From NCBI RefSeq assembly GCF_024166365.1, contig NC_064825.1, positions 107,212,480-107,276,479 on the forward strand: a stretch of 64,000 nt of DNA, given 5' to 3'. Below are positions 1 to 11,974 of the stretch, in pieces. The notes under the pieces were generated by a model. That model saw only the letters and a program-made list of their open reading frames with translations. It did no database searches and was not told the origin of the DNA. The DNA is from Elephas maximus indicus (Eukaryota; Chordata; Mammalia; Proboscidea; Elephantidae). Position numbers and translations under genes: made by a program. The first letter of the stretch is position 1. Every line of letters starts with the position of its first letter.

Positions 1-2390
1 AAGTGGAAACACATACCTTACTCACGGATAGGAAGACTCAACATTGTAAAAATGTCTATTTTACCCAAAACGAGCTATAGTTACAATGCAATCCCAATCC
101 AAATTCCAACAACATTTTTTAATGAGGTGGAGAAAGAAATCAACAAATTCATATGGAAGGGAAAGAGGCCCCGGATAAGAAAAACATTACTGAAAAAGAA
201 GAATAAAGTGGGAAGCCTCACACTACCTGATTTTAGAATGTATTATACCACACAGTAGTCAAAACAGCCTGGTACTGGTACAACAACAGATACACAGACC
301 AAAAGAACAGAATTGAGAATCCAGACATAAATCCATCCACATATGAGTGGCTGATATATGACAAAGTTCTGAAGTCTGTTAAGTGTGGAAAAAATAGTCT
401 CTTTAACAAAGTATGCCGGCATAACTGGATATCCATCTGCAAAAAAATCAGACAAGGCCCATACCTCACAACATGCACAAAAAATCACTAAAAATGGATC
501 AAAAACCTAAATAAAAAATCTAGAACAATAAGATCATGGAAGGAAAAATAGGGACTATGCTAGGGCCCTTATACATGGCATAAACAGTATACGAAACATT
601 ACTAACAATGCATAAATATCAGAAGATAAACTAGAAAACTGGGAGCTCCTAAAAATGAAACATCTATGCTCATCCAAAGACTTCACCAAAAGAATAAAAA
701 GAGTATCTACCGACTGGGAAAGTGTTTTTGCCTATGACAATTTCGATCAGTGTCTGATCTCTAAAATCTACATGATACTGCAAAAACTCAACAAAAAGAC
801 AAATAACCCAATTAAAAAATGGGCAAAGGATAGGAACAAGCACTTCACCGAAGAAGACATTCAGGAGTCTAACAGATACATGAGGAAATGCTCACAATCA
901 TTAGCCATTAGAGAAATGCAAATCAAAACTACAAGGAGATACCATCTCACCCCAACAAGGCTGGCATTAATTCAAAAAAACACAAACTAACAAATATTGG
1001 AGAGGTTGTGGAGAGACTGGAACACTTATACACTGCTGGTACAACCATTTTGGAAATAGATTAGGCGCTTCCTTAGAAAGCTAGAAATAGAACTACCATA
1101 CCATCCAGAAATCCCACTCCTTGGAATATATCCTAGAGAAGTAAGAGCCTTCACACGAACAGATATGCACACCCATGTTTATTGCAGCACTGTTTGCAAT
1201 AGCAAAAAGATGGAAGCAACCAAGGTGCCCATCAAGAGATGAGTGGATAAATAAATTATGGTACATTCACATAATGGAATAGTACACAGTGATTAAAAAC
1301 AATGATGAATCCATGAAACAACTTATAGCATGGAGGAATCTGGAAGCCATTATGCTGAGTGAAATTACTCAGTTGTAAAAGGACAAATATTGTATAAGAC
1401 CATTATTATAAGAACTCAAGAAAAAGATTAAACACAGAAGAAAACATTATTTGATGGTTATGAGGGTGGGGGGGAGGGAAGAGAAGTATTCACTACTTAG
1501 GGGTACTGACTTAATTCACTAATTAAGAACTATTTTAGGTGAAAGGAAAGACAAAAAATACAGGGGAGGTCAGCACAACCTGACTAAACCAAAAGCAAAG
1601 AAGTTTCCTGAGTACAACCAAACACTTCAAAGGCCAGAGTAGCAGGGACGGGGATATGGAGACCACGGTTTCAGGGGACATCTAGGTCAATTGGCATAAT
1701 AAAATCTATTAAGAAAACATTCTGCATCCCACTTTGGAGAGTGGCGTCCAGGGTCTTAAATGCTAGCAAGCGGCCATCTAAGATGCATCAATTTTTCTCA
1801 CCTGGAGCAAAGGAGAATGAAGAACTCCAAAGACACGAGGTAAATATGAGTGCGAGAGATAGAAAAGGCCACATAAACCAGAGGCTACATCAGCCAGAGA
1901 CTGGAAGGACTAAATGGTGCCATGCTACCCCCCTATGACTGCCCTGACAGGAAACACAACAGAGAATCCCTGACGGGGCAGGAGAACAGTGGGATGCAGA
2001 CCTTAAATTCTCATAAAAAGACCAGATTTAATGGTCTGACTGAGACTGGAGGGACCCCAGAGGTCTTGGTCCCAGGACCCTCCGTTAGCACATGACTGGA
2101 ACCATTCCCGAAGACAACTCTTCAGACAGGGATTGGACTGGAATATAAGACAGAAAATGATAGTGCTGGGCATCTCCTGTCTGGAGGAGAGATGAGAAGA
2201 CAGAGGGGGACAGAAGCTGGCTGAATGGACAAGGGTAATATAGAGTGGAAAGGAGGAGTGTGCTGTCTCATTTAGGGGGAAAGCAGCTAGAAGTACATAG
2301 CAAGGCATGCATGAGTTTTTGTATGAGAGACTGACTTGATTCGCAAACTCTCATTTAAAGCAAAGTTTTTAAAAAAAGCAAACAAAAAAA
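1..2390 (+). mobile_element. L1 LINE, 3' portion (ORF2 C-terminus + 3'UTR)
   Basis: The first kilobase encodes the C-terminal part of L1 ORF2: the peptide beginning MSILPK at 52, then KKWAKDRNKHFTEEDIQ around 820 and a match to the ORF2 end near 1,390. It is broken by several stops and frame changes. The rest is an L1 3'UTR with a G-rich run (1,463-1,478) and a conserved block near 1,740-1,800, ending in an A-rich tail at about 2,370-2,390. The 5' part lies outside the window. The right duplication arm runs uninterrupted through the matching site near 57,150, so this L1 was inserted at the outer edge of the left arm after the duplication, or the arm continues beyond it. Confidence 0.9.
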
Positions 2391-2771
2391 CAGAAAATGC
2401 GATGAAAATAATATTCAGAGGACCCCCACCGTCCTTATAAAAACACTTACAAATGTATACACATAATTACTGATGTAGAGTGTAATATGTTTTCCATTGG
2501 ATGAAGTCTGCGCTTCAACAGAATCCACAAGAAAACATTGACAGAGAAACAAGGAAACTTAGGAATGCTATAACATTTAATTTGAGATCTAAAATATAAT
2601 GATTGAAATATATTTGGATGAACATAATGAAAACAATCCATTCGTATGTGTTTTATAATTTGTCTTTAGTCTGGAACCAAAGAGAATGTAATTATTTGTT
2701 AAGCAGCATTTGCCTTTTTCAAAATTCATTAAAACAATATTATGTATTGAATATCAAATACAAAATTTTCA

Positions 2772-3695
2772 TCACTTCTTGAAGACCCTATTAAAGGCAT
2801 ATTTTACTTCTTTGTTCCTTAAACTGTAAATGAAAGGGTTCAGCATGGGGATGACTAAAGTGTAAAACACGGATGCCATTTTGTCAGTATCAGAGGAACG
2901 AGCAGATTTAGGCTGAAGGTACATAAATAACAGAGTTCCATAGAACACGACCACCACTGTCAGATGAGAACCACACGTGGAGAAAGCTTTTTTCCTGCCC
3001 TCAGCAGAATTCATTAGAAATATAGCTGTCAGAATCAGCAAGTAGGAGACCAGGACTACCAGAAGGGAGGAAATTGAATTAACTGCTGCAAATATTATGA
3101 TCAACAATTCTATTTCTCGTGCATTTGAGCAGAGCAAAGCTATCAAGAAAGCATCATCACAGTAAAAATGACTGATGATGTTAGAGCCACAGAAGGTCGA
3201 TATAAAAATCTTACTGGTGACCATCAGGGACAGAAAGGTGCTGTAGAGATATGGAATGCCCACGAGTGCATAGCAAAGTTTCTGGGACATGATAACATTG
3301 TAGAGCAGAGGGTTACAGATGGCTGCATAGCGGTCATAGGCCATGGCCGATAAGATGAAGAGCTCACTGATAATGAACAGAAGGAAAAAAGCCATTTGTG
3401 TGGCACATGCGTAATAGGATATGGTATTTTGATCCACAACAAAACCTGTTAGCATCTTGGGATAAATAGCAGTAGAATTACCAAGATCAATGAAGGCCAG
3501 GTGTCTGATAAAAAAATACATAGGTGTCTGTAGGTGGGAGTCTGCCTTGGTTAAGATGATCAGGCCCATGTTTCCAACCACTGTGATCAAGTAGATGACA
3601 AGGAAGGCTGCAAATAGTGGGAGCTGCAGCTCAGGGCGCCTTGTGACTCCCACTAGAATGAATTCAGTCAATACTGTTAGATTCTGTGAGCCCAT
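2772..3695 (-). CDS. OR8K5: Olfactory receptor, OR8K5-like, left-arm copy
   Basis: Single-exon class II olfactory receptor of 307 residues, a seven-transmembrane GPCR expected in cilia of olfactory neurons, coupling to Golf; ligand unknown. Seen: N-terminal glycosylation site NLT at 5-7, GN in TM1 (41-42), PMYFF (58-62), Cys97, MAYDRY (118-123), three EL2 cysteines, the SY pair in TM5, KAFSTCGSH in TM6 and PMLNPFIY in TM7. The start MGSQNLTVLTEF matches my memory of human OR8K5. A splice acceptor-like TTCCTTCTAG lies 18 bases upstream of the ATG, as usual before an OR coding exon. I count about 23 differences over 307 residues from the right-arm copy (about 92% identity). It stops after VFKK, nine residues before the right-arm copy. 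Probably functional. Confidence 0.93.
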   Translation of the reverse strand: MGSQNLTVLTEFILVGVTRRPELQLPLFAAFLVIYLITVVGNMGLIILTKADSHLQTPMYFFIRHLAFIDLGNSTAIYPKMLTGFVVDQNTISYYACATQMAFFLLFIISELFILSAMAYDRYAAICNPLLYNVIMSQKLCYALVGIPYLYSTFLSLMVTSKIFISTFCGSNIISHFYCDDAFLIALLCSNAREIELLIIIFAAVNSISSLLVVLVSYLLILTAIFLMNSAEGRKKAFSTCGSHLTVVVVFYGTLLFMYLQPKSARSSDTDKMASVFYTLVIPMLNPFIYSLRNKEVKYAFNRVFKK

Positions 3696-3921
3696 TTAAT
3701 CCAGTTATCTCTTCTAGAAGGAAACAGAGGCATTGGTATTAGCCTTCACGTAGTATTATCTAAACAAATTATACTTGTTACAGACGGAATGGACACCTTT
3801 TCTTCATAATAGAGGATGGAAAAGTAATTGCTACATCTGATTTTACCTAAAAAAAAAACTGTAGAAGATCTCACTTCCCATGATTGGAGGATATTTCTGA
3901 AACATTATAGTCTGATATAAC

Positions 3922-4066
3922 AAACCAAACCCACTGCTGTTGAGTCGATTCTGACTCATCCCAACTCTAGAGGACAGAGTAGAGATTCCAAGGAGTGCCT
4001 GGTAGATTTGAACCATCAACCTTTTGGAGAGCAGCCATAGTTCTTAACCACTACACCTCCAGGGTT
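3922..4066 (-). mobile_element. AfroSINE (left arm only)
   Basis: Reverse-orientation AfroSINE flanked by 11-base target duplications TCTGATATAAC (3,911-3,921 and 4,067-4,077). The mirror position in the right arm near 55,610 has the uninterrupted target, so this copy arrived after the arm duplication. Confidence 0.88.
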
Positions 4067-4517
4067 TCTGATATAACGTAGATTACACTTGAAATTGATT
4101 CAGCAATGTTTGCAGAGTATACATTTATAATAAAACCATGCAGTTGTTAATACTGAGAAAATAATCTTAATTTTATCTACACAATGACACCATAGTTTTC
4201 TTTAGTGTATTTCCATTTTCGATTCAGAAACCTTGTGAGATTTTCCTATTCTTGTAGAGAGAGGCAGAGATAATGTGAAGTTAATGAAGCTTCAGTTTGA
4301 GCTTCTTTAAAGGCCTTGGGTGGGGACTTAGCAATGCAGTCACATAGTGATGTATCTTGTAAAACCTGGGAAGGAACACGTTTCTTCTTTTGTTGGTGTT
4401 TGTGATTTTAGCACAATGTTTATAATTTCAAAATGTTTTATTACTTTTTCCAACTAAATATTCATGTTTATGGTCAGTTTAAATTTATAATTTTATTAAT
4501 GTATTCTTATATTGTTT

Positions 4518-4720
4518 TTTGTTGCTAGCTACCATTGAATCTATTTTAGGCTCATAGTAAGCCATGTGACAGAGTAAAAGTGCCTTGTAGGTTTTCTCGG
4601 CTTTAATCATTATGGAAGCAGCTCGTGAGGTCTTTTTTCCCTCGGAACTGCTAGATGGGCTCGAACCATCAAAATTTTGGTTAGCAGCTGAGCACTTAAC
4701 TATCGTGTCATCAGGACTCC
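4518..4720 (-). mobile_element. AfroSINE, diverged (shared by both arms)
   Basis: Diverged SINE in reverse orientation, with the tRNA-like head towards 4,720. It has a mirror counterpart at 54,976-55,180, so it was already present before the duplication. Confidence 0.75.
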
Positions 4721-5118
4721 TTAAAAAAAAAAAAATCATAATTTTTATAAGCTTCAAGACCCACAAGATCCAGCTCAATATCCACTAAAATCTAGGTTTA
4801 TATCAGTATTCAAAGATTTTGAGTATTTCATTTTATGTGCTTTATTTAGTTTAATATAACATTGAGGTGATGATGGAATCTATATGGCATTTAAAATATA
4901 TGTGCATTTATTGTATCATATATTGCCTTTTTTTTTTTCCTGGAAACTGTATAACAGAGAAATGAAAGAGAACACCACTGTGATTTTCAAGTATATCACT
5001 GTTAAGTCTCACCCCTGTCATCTCTTCTGGTTATATAAAAGTATCCTGAATGGAGCTAGTGAAGGTGCCATAGTCCAAACCACCTGGATTCCCTTTTAAC
5101 CATCTCTGACATTCAGGG
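4721..5118. other. Left-arm intergenic DNA, no feature recognised
   Basis: AT-rich intergenic sequence matching 54,554-54,975 in reverse complement. No credible coding frame, RNA gene or further repeat is seen. Confidence 0.6.
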
Positions 5119-5260
5119 AGGAGGCCTGGTGGATAACACAGGGGTTAAGCTCTGGGCTGCTAACTGAGAGGTTAGCAGCTAGCTGCTCCTTAGGAGAAAG
5201 ATGTGGCTGTCTGCTTCCATAAAGATTACAGCCTTAGAAACCCTATGGGGTAGTTCTACT
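5119..5260 (+). mobile_element. AfroSINE, 3' end deleted
   Basis: Head and body of a SINE ending abruptly at about 5,260, where the sequence jumps to CAGAGTCACTTTGCAGCAG. The right arm keeps the whole SINE (54,372-54,553) plus roughly 230 bases before the same CAGAGTCAC sequence (54,125-54,135, opposite strand). The left arm has therefore lost the SINE tail and adjoining DNA in one deletion. Confidence 0.7.
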
Positions 5261-7140
5261 CCAGAGTCACTTTGCAGCAGTTTTCTGGTAGGGATAATTC
5301 TCGGTCCCGTGACACCCAGAGTGGCAGCCATCAAGGAATCTGCTAAATCTTGGTGTCAATTTCAGCGGCTTGATCCAGAAAATTGGGGGGCAGAGGCAAG
5401 AAAAACTGGAGTTTGTTAGCCACCTCCACCCTTTCTTCCTAGGTAAACTTGTCTGCTGTTTCTCCACTGAGTCCCATTCTCCCTTCCAGCTCTCTATTCA
5501 CCACTACATAAGAATGATAAGCCTACGTCTGGACAATTTTACCTGGAATTTACTAATCTCAGGACCTGCTCTCATAGGATTTTGCTGTAGGATAGGAGAC
5601 GCACTGCACTGAGCAAAAGGATTCAGAACTCAGATCCAAGGCTACCACCTTGAGATTTTCAATGTTTTCCTAAATATCATACTAGTGTGTATTGAGTCAA
5701 TCCCCTTTTTCACTGTCAGTTACTACCTCTCTCTAAGATATCTGGATTCTTTTACTCCTTCCATTCTTCTTGTGTGAAGAAGAGTGTCTATGACTTGCTC
5801 TGAACATCTTAATGTATACATTTGAGACCACTCCATTCTAAGCAGAGAAGAAACGGAAGTATGGACACGTGGTGATATAATGTAGGACTGATTTTGGGTT
5901 TAGTGTATTCTCCACATTTCTGTATCTTTTAAAAAAAACATGCAATGTACTTTTCAGTCTACTCAGTTTGTAATGCCTACTTTGAGAAATCAGACCCATT
6001 TGTAGACAATCTACTAAGGAAAACACACAACATACAAGCCATACAACAATAGCACTGAACATGACAAAAGGCCATGTTTTTGCATTGTTAATGCTTATCT
6101 TAAAAGTATTTCTGGTTTATCAATTATTGCATGGTTCATACTTATACTAAGTATATTTATTTCTTAGCAAATATTTGTATACAAAGAACATTTGTTATTA
6201 ATCAAATATTGCATAGGACATATTTATACTCTAAAAATAATTATCTTTTGATACATAAAATTCAAATTAACCAGATGCTCTGGAAGTTCTAACTTTACCA
6301 AGTTCATTTAGGTGAGGTTGATGATGAGTTGTTCAGATATTCTCAACTCTTTCTTCACTCGTATGTGAAATATCTCAATAGTACCCATACAAGCAGCTCA
6401 TACAAATCAAAGAGATTTGGGGCACATACGCAGGTAAAAGAACATAATGGCCACCATAAGGACCCAGGAAGCCCCAGTTAACAAAGAAGGTAATGAATAT
6501 CTGTGGTATACTTGAAGGGATTAGCTATACGCTGCCATAAACGTGTCTACAGTCAGAAGTCATGGGTTATAGGAAATTACCAGGACACAGATGGTAATCC
6601 CAGTGAAGGACAATTCTTACCCACTCACCTTTAATAAAAAATTGAATTTTCTTCTTCCAAGCTATTGCTTCTTTTTCTTTGGTAGGAAGGATTTATGGCT
6701 GTTCTCCCCCTTTGCAATGTTCCCTGAGGAAGCAGGGTATAATTGGTTGATTATGTCAAATTATCTGAGAAACTTAAAAAAAAATATTGACTTTATGTGC
6801 TTTCTAATTGACTAGGACACCCTACATATTCCCCAGTCAGAAAAGATAAGAGGCAATTGCAGGTAAGGAAAAAAAAAAAAAAATACAAATGATCTGTACT
6901 ATATCATGGAGACCTGCATGTTGGAAAGGTACCTCACTCTTACCATTGAAGTTACAATGGGGGAAAACAGTTCAATTCCATTAAAACTGGAGTAGTTGCA
7001 AAGTCCTGCAGAAATAGTGACTTACATCATCATTTCTGTGTGCACGTATATTCTTTTTAGGGTCTTTGACCTTCTTGGATCTGGATTAACATATTTCATC
7101 AGATTTGGAAAATGATTTGCTGATATGTTCTCAAATAGAT
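5261..7140. other. Left-arm unique intergenic DNA
   Basis: No gene recognised. The sequence corresponds to the right arm from about 52,270 to 54,135, opposite strand. Examples are the stretch at 5,850-5,960 versus 53,440-53,540 and the one at 6,600-6,760 versus 52,670-52,830. An A-run lies at 6,869-6,883. Short open frames here have no family motif and are treated as chance. Confidence 0.6.
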
Positions 7141-7144
7141 TTTC

Positions 7145-7373
7145 TGTCTCCTATGCTTGTCTTCTTTTGGAGTTCTAATCATATGTATTTTACATCACAT
7201 AGTATCGCACCATTGATATAACGAATTTCTCATTTTTCATCTATTTTTTCTTTTATTATTAATACTTAAGTGTGGATCGTTTGTATTGCTCTGTATTCAA
7301 ATTCATTGATGTTTTTTCTCTTCAATGTCCAATCTTCTTTTAAGCCTATTCATTAAAAATTTCATTCCAATAT
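7145..7373 (-). mobile_element. Old L1-like 5' region remnant, first piece
   Basis: The T-rich sequence resembles the reverse strand of old mammalian L1 5' regions, and it continues at 11,975-12,860 on the other side of the young L1. The mirror interval is absent from the right arm, where the flanks of this block meet directly near 52,250. The family call is from memory only. Confidence 0.35.
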
Positions 7374-10300
7374 ATCAAGCAAACAATAAGCAAAAAAGAG
7401 CAAGAGTAGCAATATTAATTTCTGACAAAATAGACTTTAAAGTTAAATCCACCACAAAGGATAAAGATGGACACTTCATAATGATTAAAGGGACGATTCA
7501 CCAGGAAGATATAACCATATTAAATATTTATGCACCCAATGACAGGGCTGCAAGATACATAAAACAAATTTTAACAGAACTGAAAAGTGAGATAGACACC
7601 TCCACAATTACAGTAGGAGATTTCAACACAGCACTTTCGGAGAAAGACAGGACATCCAGTAAGAAGCTCAACAGAGACACGGAAGGCCTAATTACAACAA
7701 TCAACCAACTTGACCTCATTGACTTATACAGAACTCTCCACCCAACTGCTGCAAAGTATACTTTTTTTTCTAGCGCACATGGAACATTCTCTAGAATAGA
7801 CCACATATTAGGTCATAAAAGAAACCTTTGCAGAATCCAAAACATCGAAATATTACAAAGCATCTTCTCAGACCACAAGGCCATAAAAGTGGAAATCAAT
7901 AACAGAAAAATTAGGGAAAAGAAATCGAATACTTGGAAACTGAACAATACCCTGCTCAAAAAAGATTGGGTTATACAAGACATTAAGGAGGGAATAAAGA
8001 AATTCATAGAATGCAACGAGAATGAAAATACTTCCTATCAAAACCTCTGGGACACAGCAAAAGCAGTGCTCAGAGGCCAATTTATATCGATAAATGCACA
8101 CATACAAAAAGAAGAAAGAGCCAAAATCAGAGAACTGTCCCTACAACTTGAACAAATAGAAAGCGAGCAACAAAAGAATCCATCAGGCACCAGAAGAAAA
8201 TAAATAATAAAAATTAGAGCTGAATGAAATGAATTAGAGAACACGAAAACAATTGAAAGAATTGAAAGAATTAACAAAGCCAAAAGCTAGTTCTTTGAAA
8301 ACATTAACAAAATTGATAAACCATTGGCCAGACTGACTAAAGAAATACAGGAAAAGAAACAAATAACCCGAATAAGAAACGAGATGGGCCAAATCACAAC
8401 AGACCCAACTGAAATTAAAAGAATCATATCAGATTATTATGAAAAATTGTACTCTAACAAATTAGCAAACCAACAAGAAATGGATGAATTCCTAGGAAAA
8501 GACTACCTACCTAAACTAACACAATCAGAAGTAGAACAACTAAATAGATGCATAACAAAAAAAGAGATTGAAACGGTAATCAAAAAACTCCCAACAAAAA
8601 AAAGCCCTGGCCCGGATGGCTTTACTACAGAGTTCTACCAAACTTTCGGAGAAGAGTTAATACCACTACTACTAAAGGTATTTCAAAGCATAGAAAATGA
8701 CGGAATACTGCCTAACTCATTCTATGAAGCCACCATATCCCTGATTCCAAAACCAGGTAAAGACATCACAAAAAAAGAAAATTACAGACCTATATCCCTC
8801 ATGAACATAGATGCAAAAATCCTCAACAAAATTCTAGCCAATAGAATTCAACAACATGTGAAAAAAATAATCCACCATGACCAAATGGGATTTATACCAG
8901 GTATGCAAGGCTGGTTCAATATTAGAAAAACCATTAATGTAATCCACCATATAAATAAAACAAAAGACAAAAACCACATGATCTTATCAATTGATGCAGA
9001 AAAGGCATTTGACAAAGTCCAACACCCATTTATGATAAAAACTGTCACCAAAGTAGGAATTGAAGGGAAATTCCTCAACATAATAAAGGGCATCTATACA
9101 AAGCCAACAGCCAACATCTCTCTAAATGGAGAGACCCTGAAAGCATTTCCCCTGAGAACGGGAACCAGACAAGGATACCCTTTATCACCACTTTTACTCA
9201 ACATTGTGCTAGAGGTCCTAGCCAGAGCAATTAGGCTAGACAAAGACATGATCTTATACACAGAAAACCCTAAGGAATCCTCCAGAAAACTACTGAAACT
9301 AATTGAAGAGTTTGGCAGAGTCTCAGGTTATAAGATAAACATACAAAAATCACTTGGATTCCTCTACATCAACAAAAAGAACATCAAATAGGAAATAACC
9401 AAATCAATACCATTCACAGTAGCCCCCAAGAAGATAAAATATTTAGGAATAAATCTTACCAAAGATGTAAAAGACCTATACAAAGAAACTACAAAGTACT
9501 ACTACAAGAAACTAAAAAGGACCTACTTAAGTGGAAAAACATACCTTGCTCATGGATAGGAAGACTTAACATAGTAAAAATGTCTATTCTACCAAAAGCC
9601 ATCTGTACATACAATGCAATTCTGATCCAAATTCCAACGACATTTTTTAATGTGATGGAGAAACAAATCACCAACTTCCTGTGGAAGGGAAAGAAGCCTC
9701 AGATAAGTAAAGCATTACTGAAACAGAAGAAGAAAGCGGGAGGCCTCACTCTACCTGATTTCAGAACCTATTATACAGCCACAGTAGTCAAAACAGCCTG
9801 GTACTGGCACAACAACAGGCACATAGACCAATGGAACAGAATTGAGAACCCAGATACAAATCCAGCCACATACGAGCAGCTGATATTTGACAAAGGCCCA
9901 GTGTCAGTTAATTGGGGAAAAGATAGTCTTTTTAACAAATGGTGCTGGCATAACTGGATATCCATTTGCAAAAAAATGAAACAGGACCCATACCTCACAC
10001 CATGCACAAAAACTAGCTCCAAGTGGATCAAAGACCTAAACATAAAAACTAAAACGATAAAGATCATGAAAGAAAAAATAGGGACAACCCTAGGAGCCCT
10101 AATACAAGGCATAAACAGAATAGAAAACATTACCAAAAATGATGAAGAGAAACCAGATAACTGGGAGCTCCTAAAAATCAAACACCTATGCTCATTTAAA
10201 GACTTCACCAAAAGAGTCAAAAGACCACCTACAGACTGGGAAAGAATATTCAGCCATGACATCTCCAAACAGTGCCTGATCTCTAAAATCTATATGATTC

Positions 10301-10953
10301 TGTCAAAACTCAACCACAAAAAGACAAACAACCCAATCAAGAAGTGGGCAAAGGATATGAACACACACTACACTAAAGAAGATATTCAGGCAGCTAACAG
10401 ATACATGAGAAAATGCTCTCGATCATTAGCCATTAGAGAAATGCAAGTTGAAACTACGATGAGATTCCATCTCACTCCAACAAGGCTGGCATTAATCCAA
10501 AACACACAGAATAATAAATGTTGGAGAGGCTGCGGAGAGATTGGAACTCTTATACACTGCTGGTGGGAATGTCAAATGGTACAACCACTTTGGAAATCTA
10601 TCTGGTATTTTCTTAAAAAGTTAGAAATAGAACTACCATACAACCCAGAAATCCCACTCCTCGGAATATACCCTAGAGAAATAAGAGCCTTCACACAAAC
10701 AGATATGTGCACACCCATGTTTATTGCAGCTCTGTTTACAATAGCAAAAAGCTGGAAGCAACCCAGGTGTCCATCAACAGATGAATGGTTAAATAAATTG
10801 TGGTATAGTCACACAATTGAATACTACGCATCGATAAAGAACAGTGACGTATCTGTGAAACATTTCATAACATGGAGGAACCTGGAAGGCATTATGCTGA
10901 GCGAAATTCGTCAGAGGCAAAAGGACAAATATTGTATAAGACCAGTATTATAA
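7374..10953 (+). pseudogene. L1 ORF2 remnant (endonuclease end, reverse transcriptase, C-terminus)
   Basis: Three open stretches make up the frame. At 7,374-8,203 it has the end of the APE-type endonuclease, with GDFNTAL, RIDHILG and SDHKAI motifs. At 8,324-9,391 it has the reverse transcriptase fingers and palm, with [38 protein letters not shown] and [10 protein letters not shown]. At 9,580-10,953 it has the C-terminal region, with CWRGCGEIGTLIHCWWEC resembling the L1 cysteine motif. In-frame stops lie between 8,203 and 8,324, and a frame change lies between 9,391 and 9,580. After [15 protein letters not shown] the protein passes straight to [12 protein letters not shown], skipping the roughly 23-residue stretch that normally contains FADD. 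Confidence 0.9.
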
Positions 10954-11970
10954 GATCTTGAGAAATAGTATAAACTGAGAAGAACACATACTTTTGTGGT
11001 TACAAGGGGGGGAGGGAGGGAGGGTGGGAGAGGGTTATTTACCGATTAAATTTTTTTTAGTAGATAAGAACTACTTTAGGTGAAGGGAAGGACAATACTC
11101 AATACAGGGAAGGTCAGTTCAACTGGACTGGACCAAAAGCAAAGAAGTTTCCGGGATCAACTGAATGCTTCAAAGTCAACGGAGCAAGGGCAGGGGTTTG
11201 GAGACTATGGCTTAAGGGGACTTCTAAGTCAATTGGCAAAATAAATCTCTTATGAAAACATTCTGCATCCCACTTTGAAATGTGGCGTCTGGGGTCTTAA
11301 ATGCTAACAAGCAGCCATCTAAGATGCATCAATTTGTCTCAATCCACCTGGAGCAAAGGAGAATGAAAAACACCAAGGCCCATGGATAACTGTGAGCCCA
11401 AGAGACAGAAAGGGCCACATGAACCGGAGACTGACCTCATCCCAAGACCAGAAGAACTAGATGGTGCCCGGCCACAATCGATGACTGCCCTGACAGGGAG
11501 CACAGTAGAGAGCCCCTGAGGGAGCAGGAGATCAGTGGGATGCAGACCTCAAATTCTCATAAAAAGATCAGACTTAATGGTCTGACTGAGACAGAGGAAT
11601 CCCGGCTGTCATGGTCCCCAAACCTTCTGTTGGCCCAGGACAGGAACCATTCCCGAAGACAACACATCAGACATGGAAGGGACTGGACAATGGGTAGGAG
11701 AGAGAAGCTGATGAAGAGTGAGCTACTTGTATCAGGTGGACACTTGAGAATGTGTTGGCATCTTCTGTCTGGAGGGGAGATAGAAGGGTAGAAAGGGTTG
11801 GAAACTGGCAAAATTGTCATGAAAGGAGAGACTGGAAGGGCTGACTCATTAGGGGGAGAGTAAGTGGGAGCATGGAGTAAGGTATAAAAAAAATATAAGC
11901 TTATATGTGACAGACTGACTTGATTTGTAAATGTTCACTTAAAGCTCAATAAAAATTATTAAAAAAAAAA
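7374..11970 (+). mobile_element. L1 LINE, 5'-truncated, about 4.6 kb
   Basis: L1 insertion with imperfect target duplications (AAAAATTTCATTCCAATAT at 7,355-7,373 and the similar AAAAATTCATTCCAGATAT near 11,967-11,985), an intact 3'UTR and an A-rich end. It begins inside the ORF2 endonuclease, so ORF1 and the 5'UTR are missing. The 3'UTR (10,954-11,960) matches that of the L1 at 1-2,390 and carries a strong G-run array at 11,006-11,034. It is the best-preserved coding L1 in the window, but it cannot be active: it is truncated, interrupted and lacks the polymerase signature. Confidence 0.95.
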
Positions 11971-11974
11971 ATTC

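Noticed and set aside
3168-3353. Open frames on the opposite strand of OR genes (also 16,606-16,860, 33,210-33,464, 56,073-56,357)
   Set aside because: Antisense shadows of conserved OR codons; they recur in paralogues only because the OR sequence is conserved.
6591-6815. Frame conserved between the arms (MVIPVKDNSYPLTFNKK, also 52,661-52,843 minus)
   Set aside because: Similarity reflects the duplication of noncoding DNA; the frames have different starts and ends, no domain and no excess of synonymous change that I can see.
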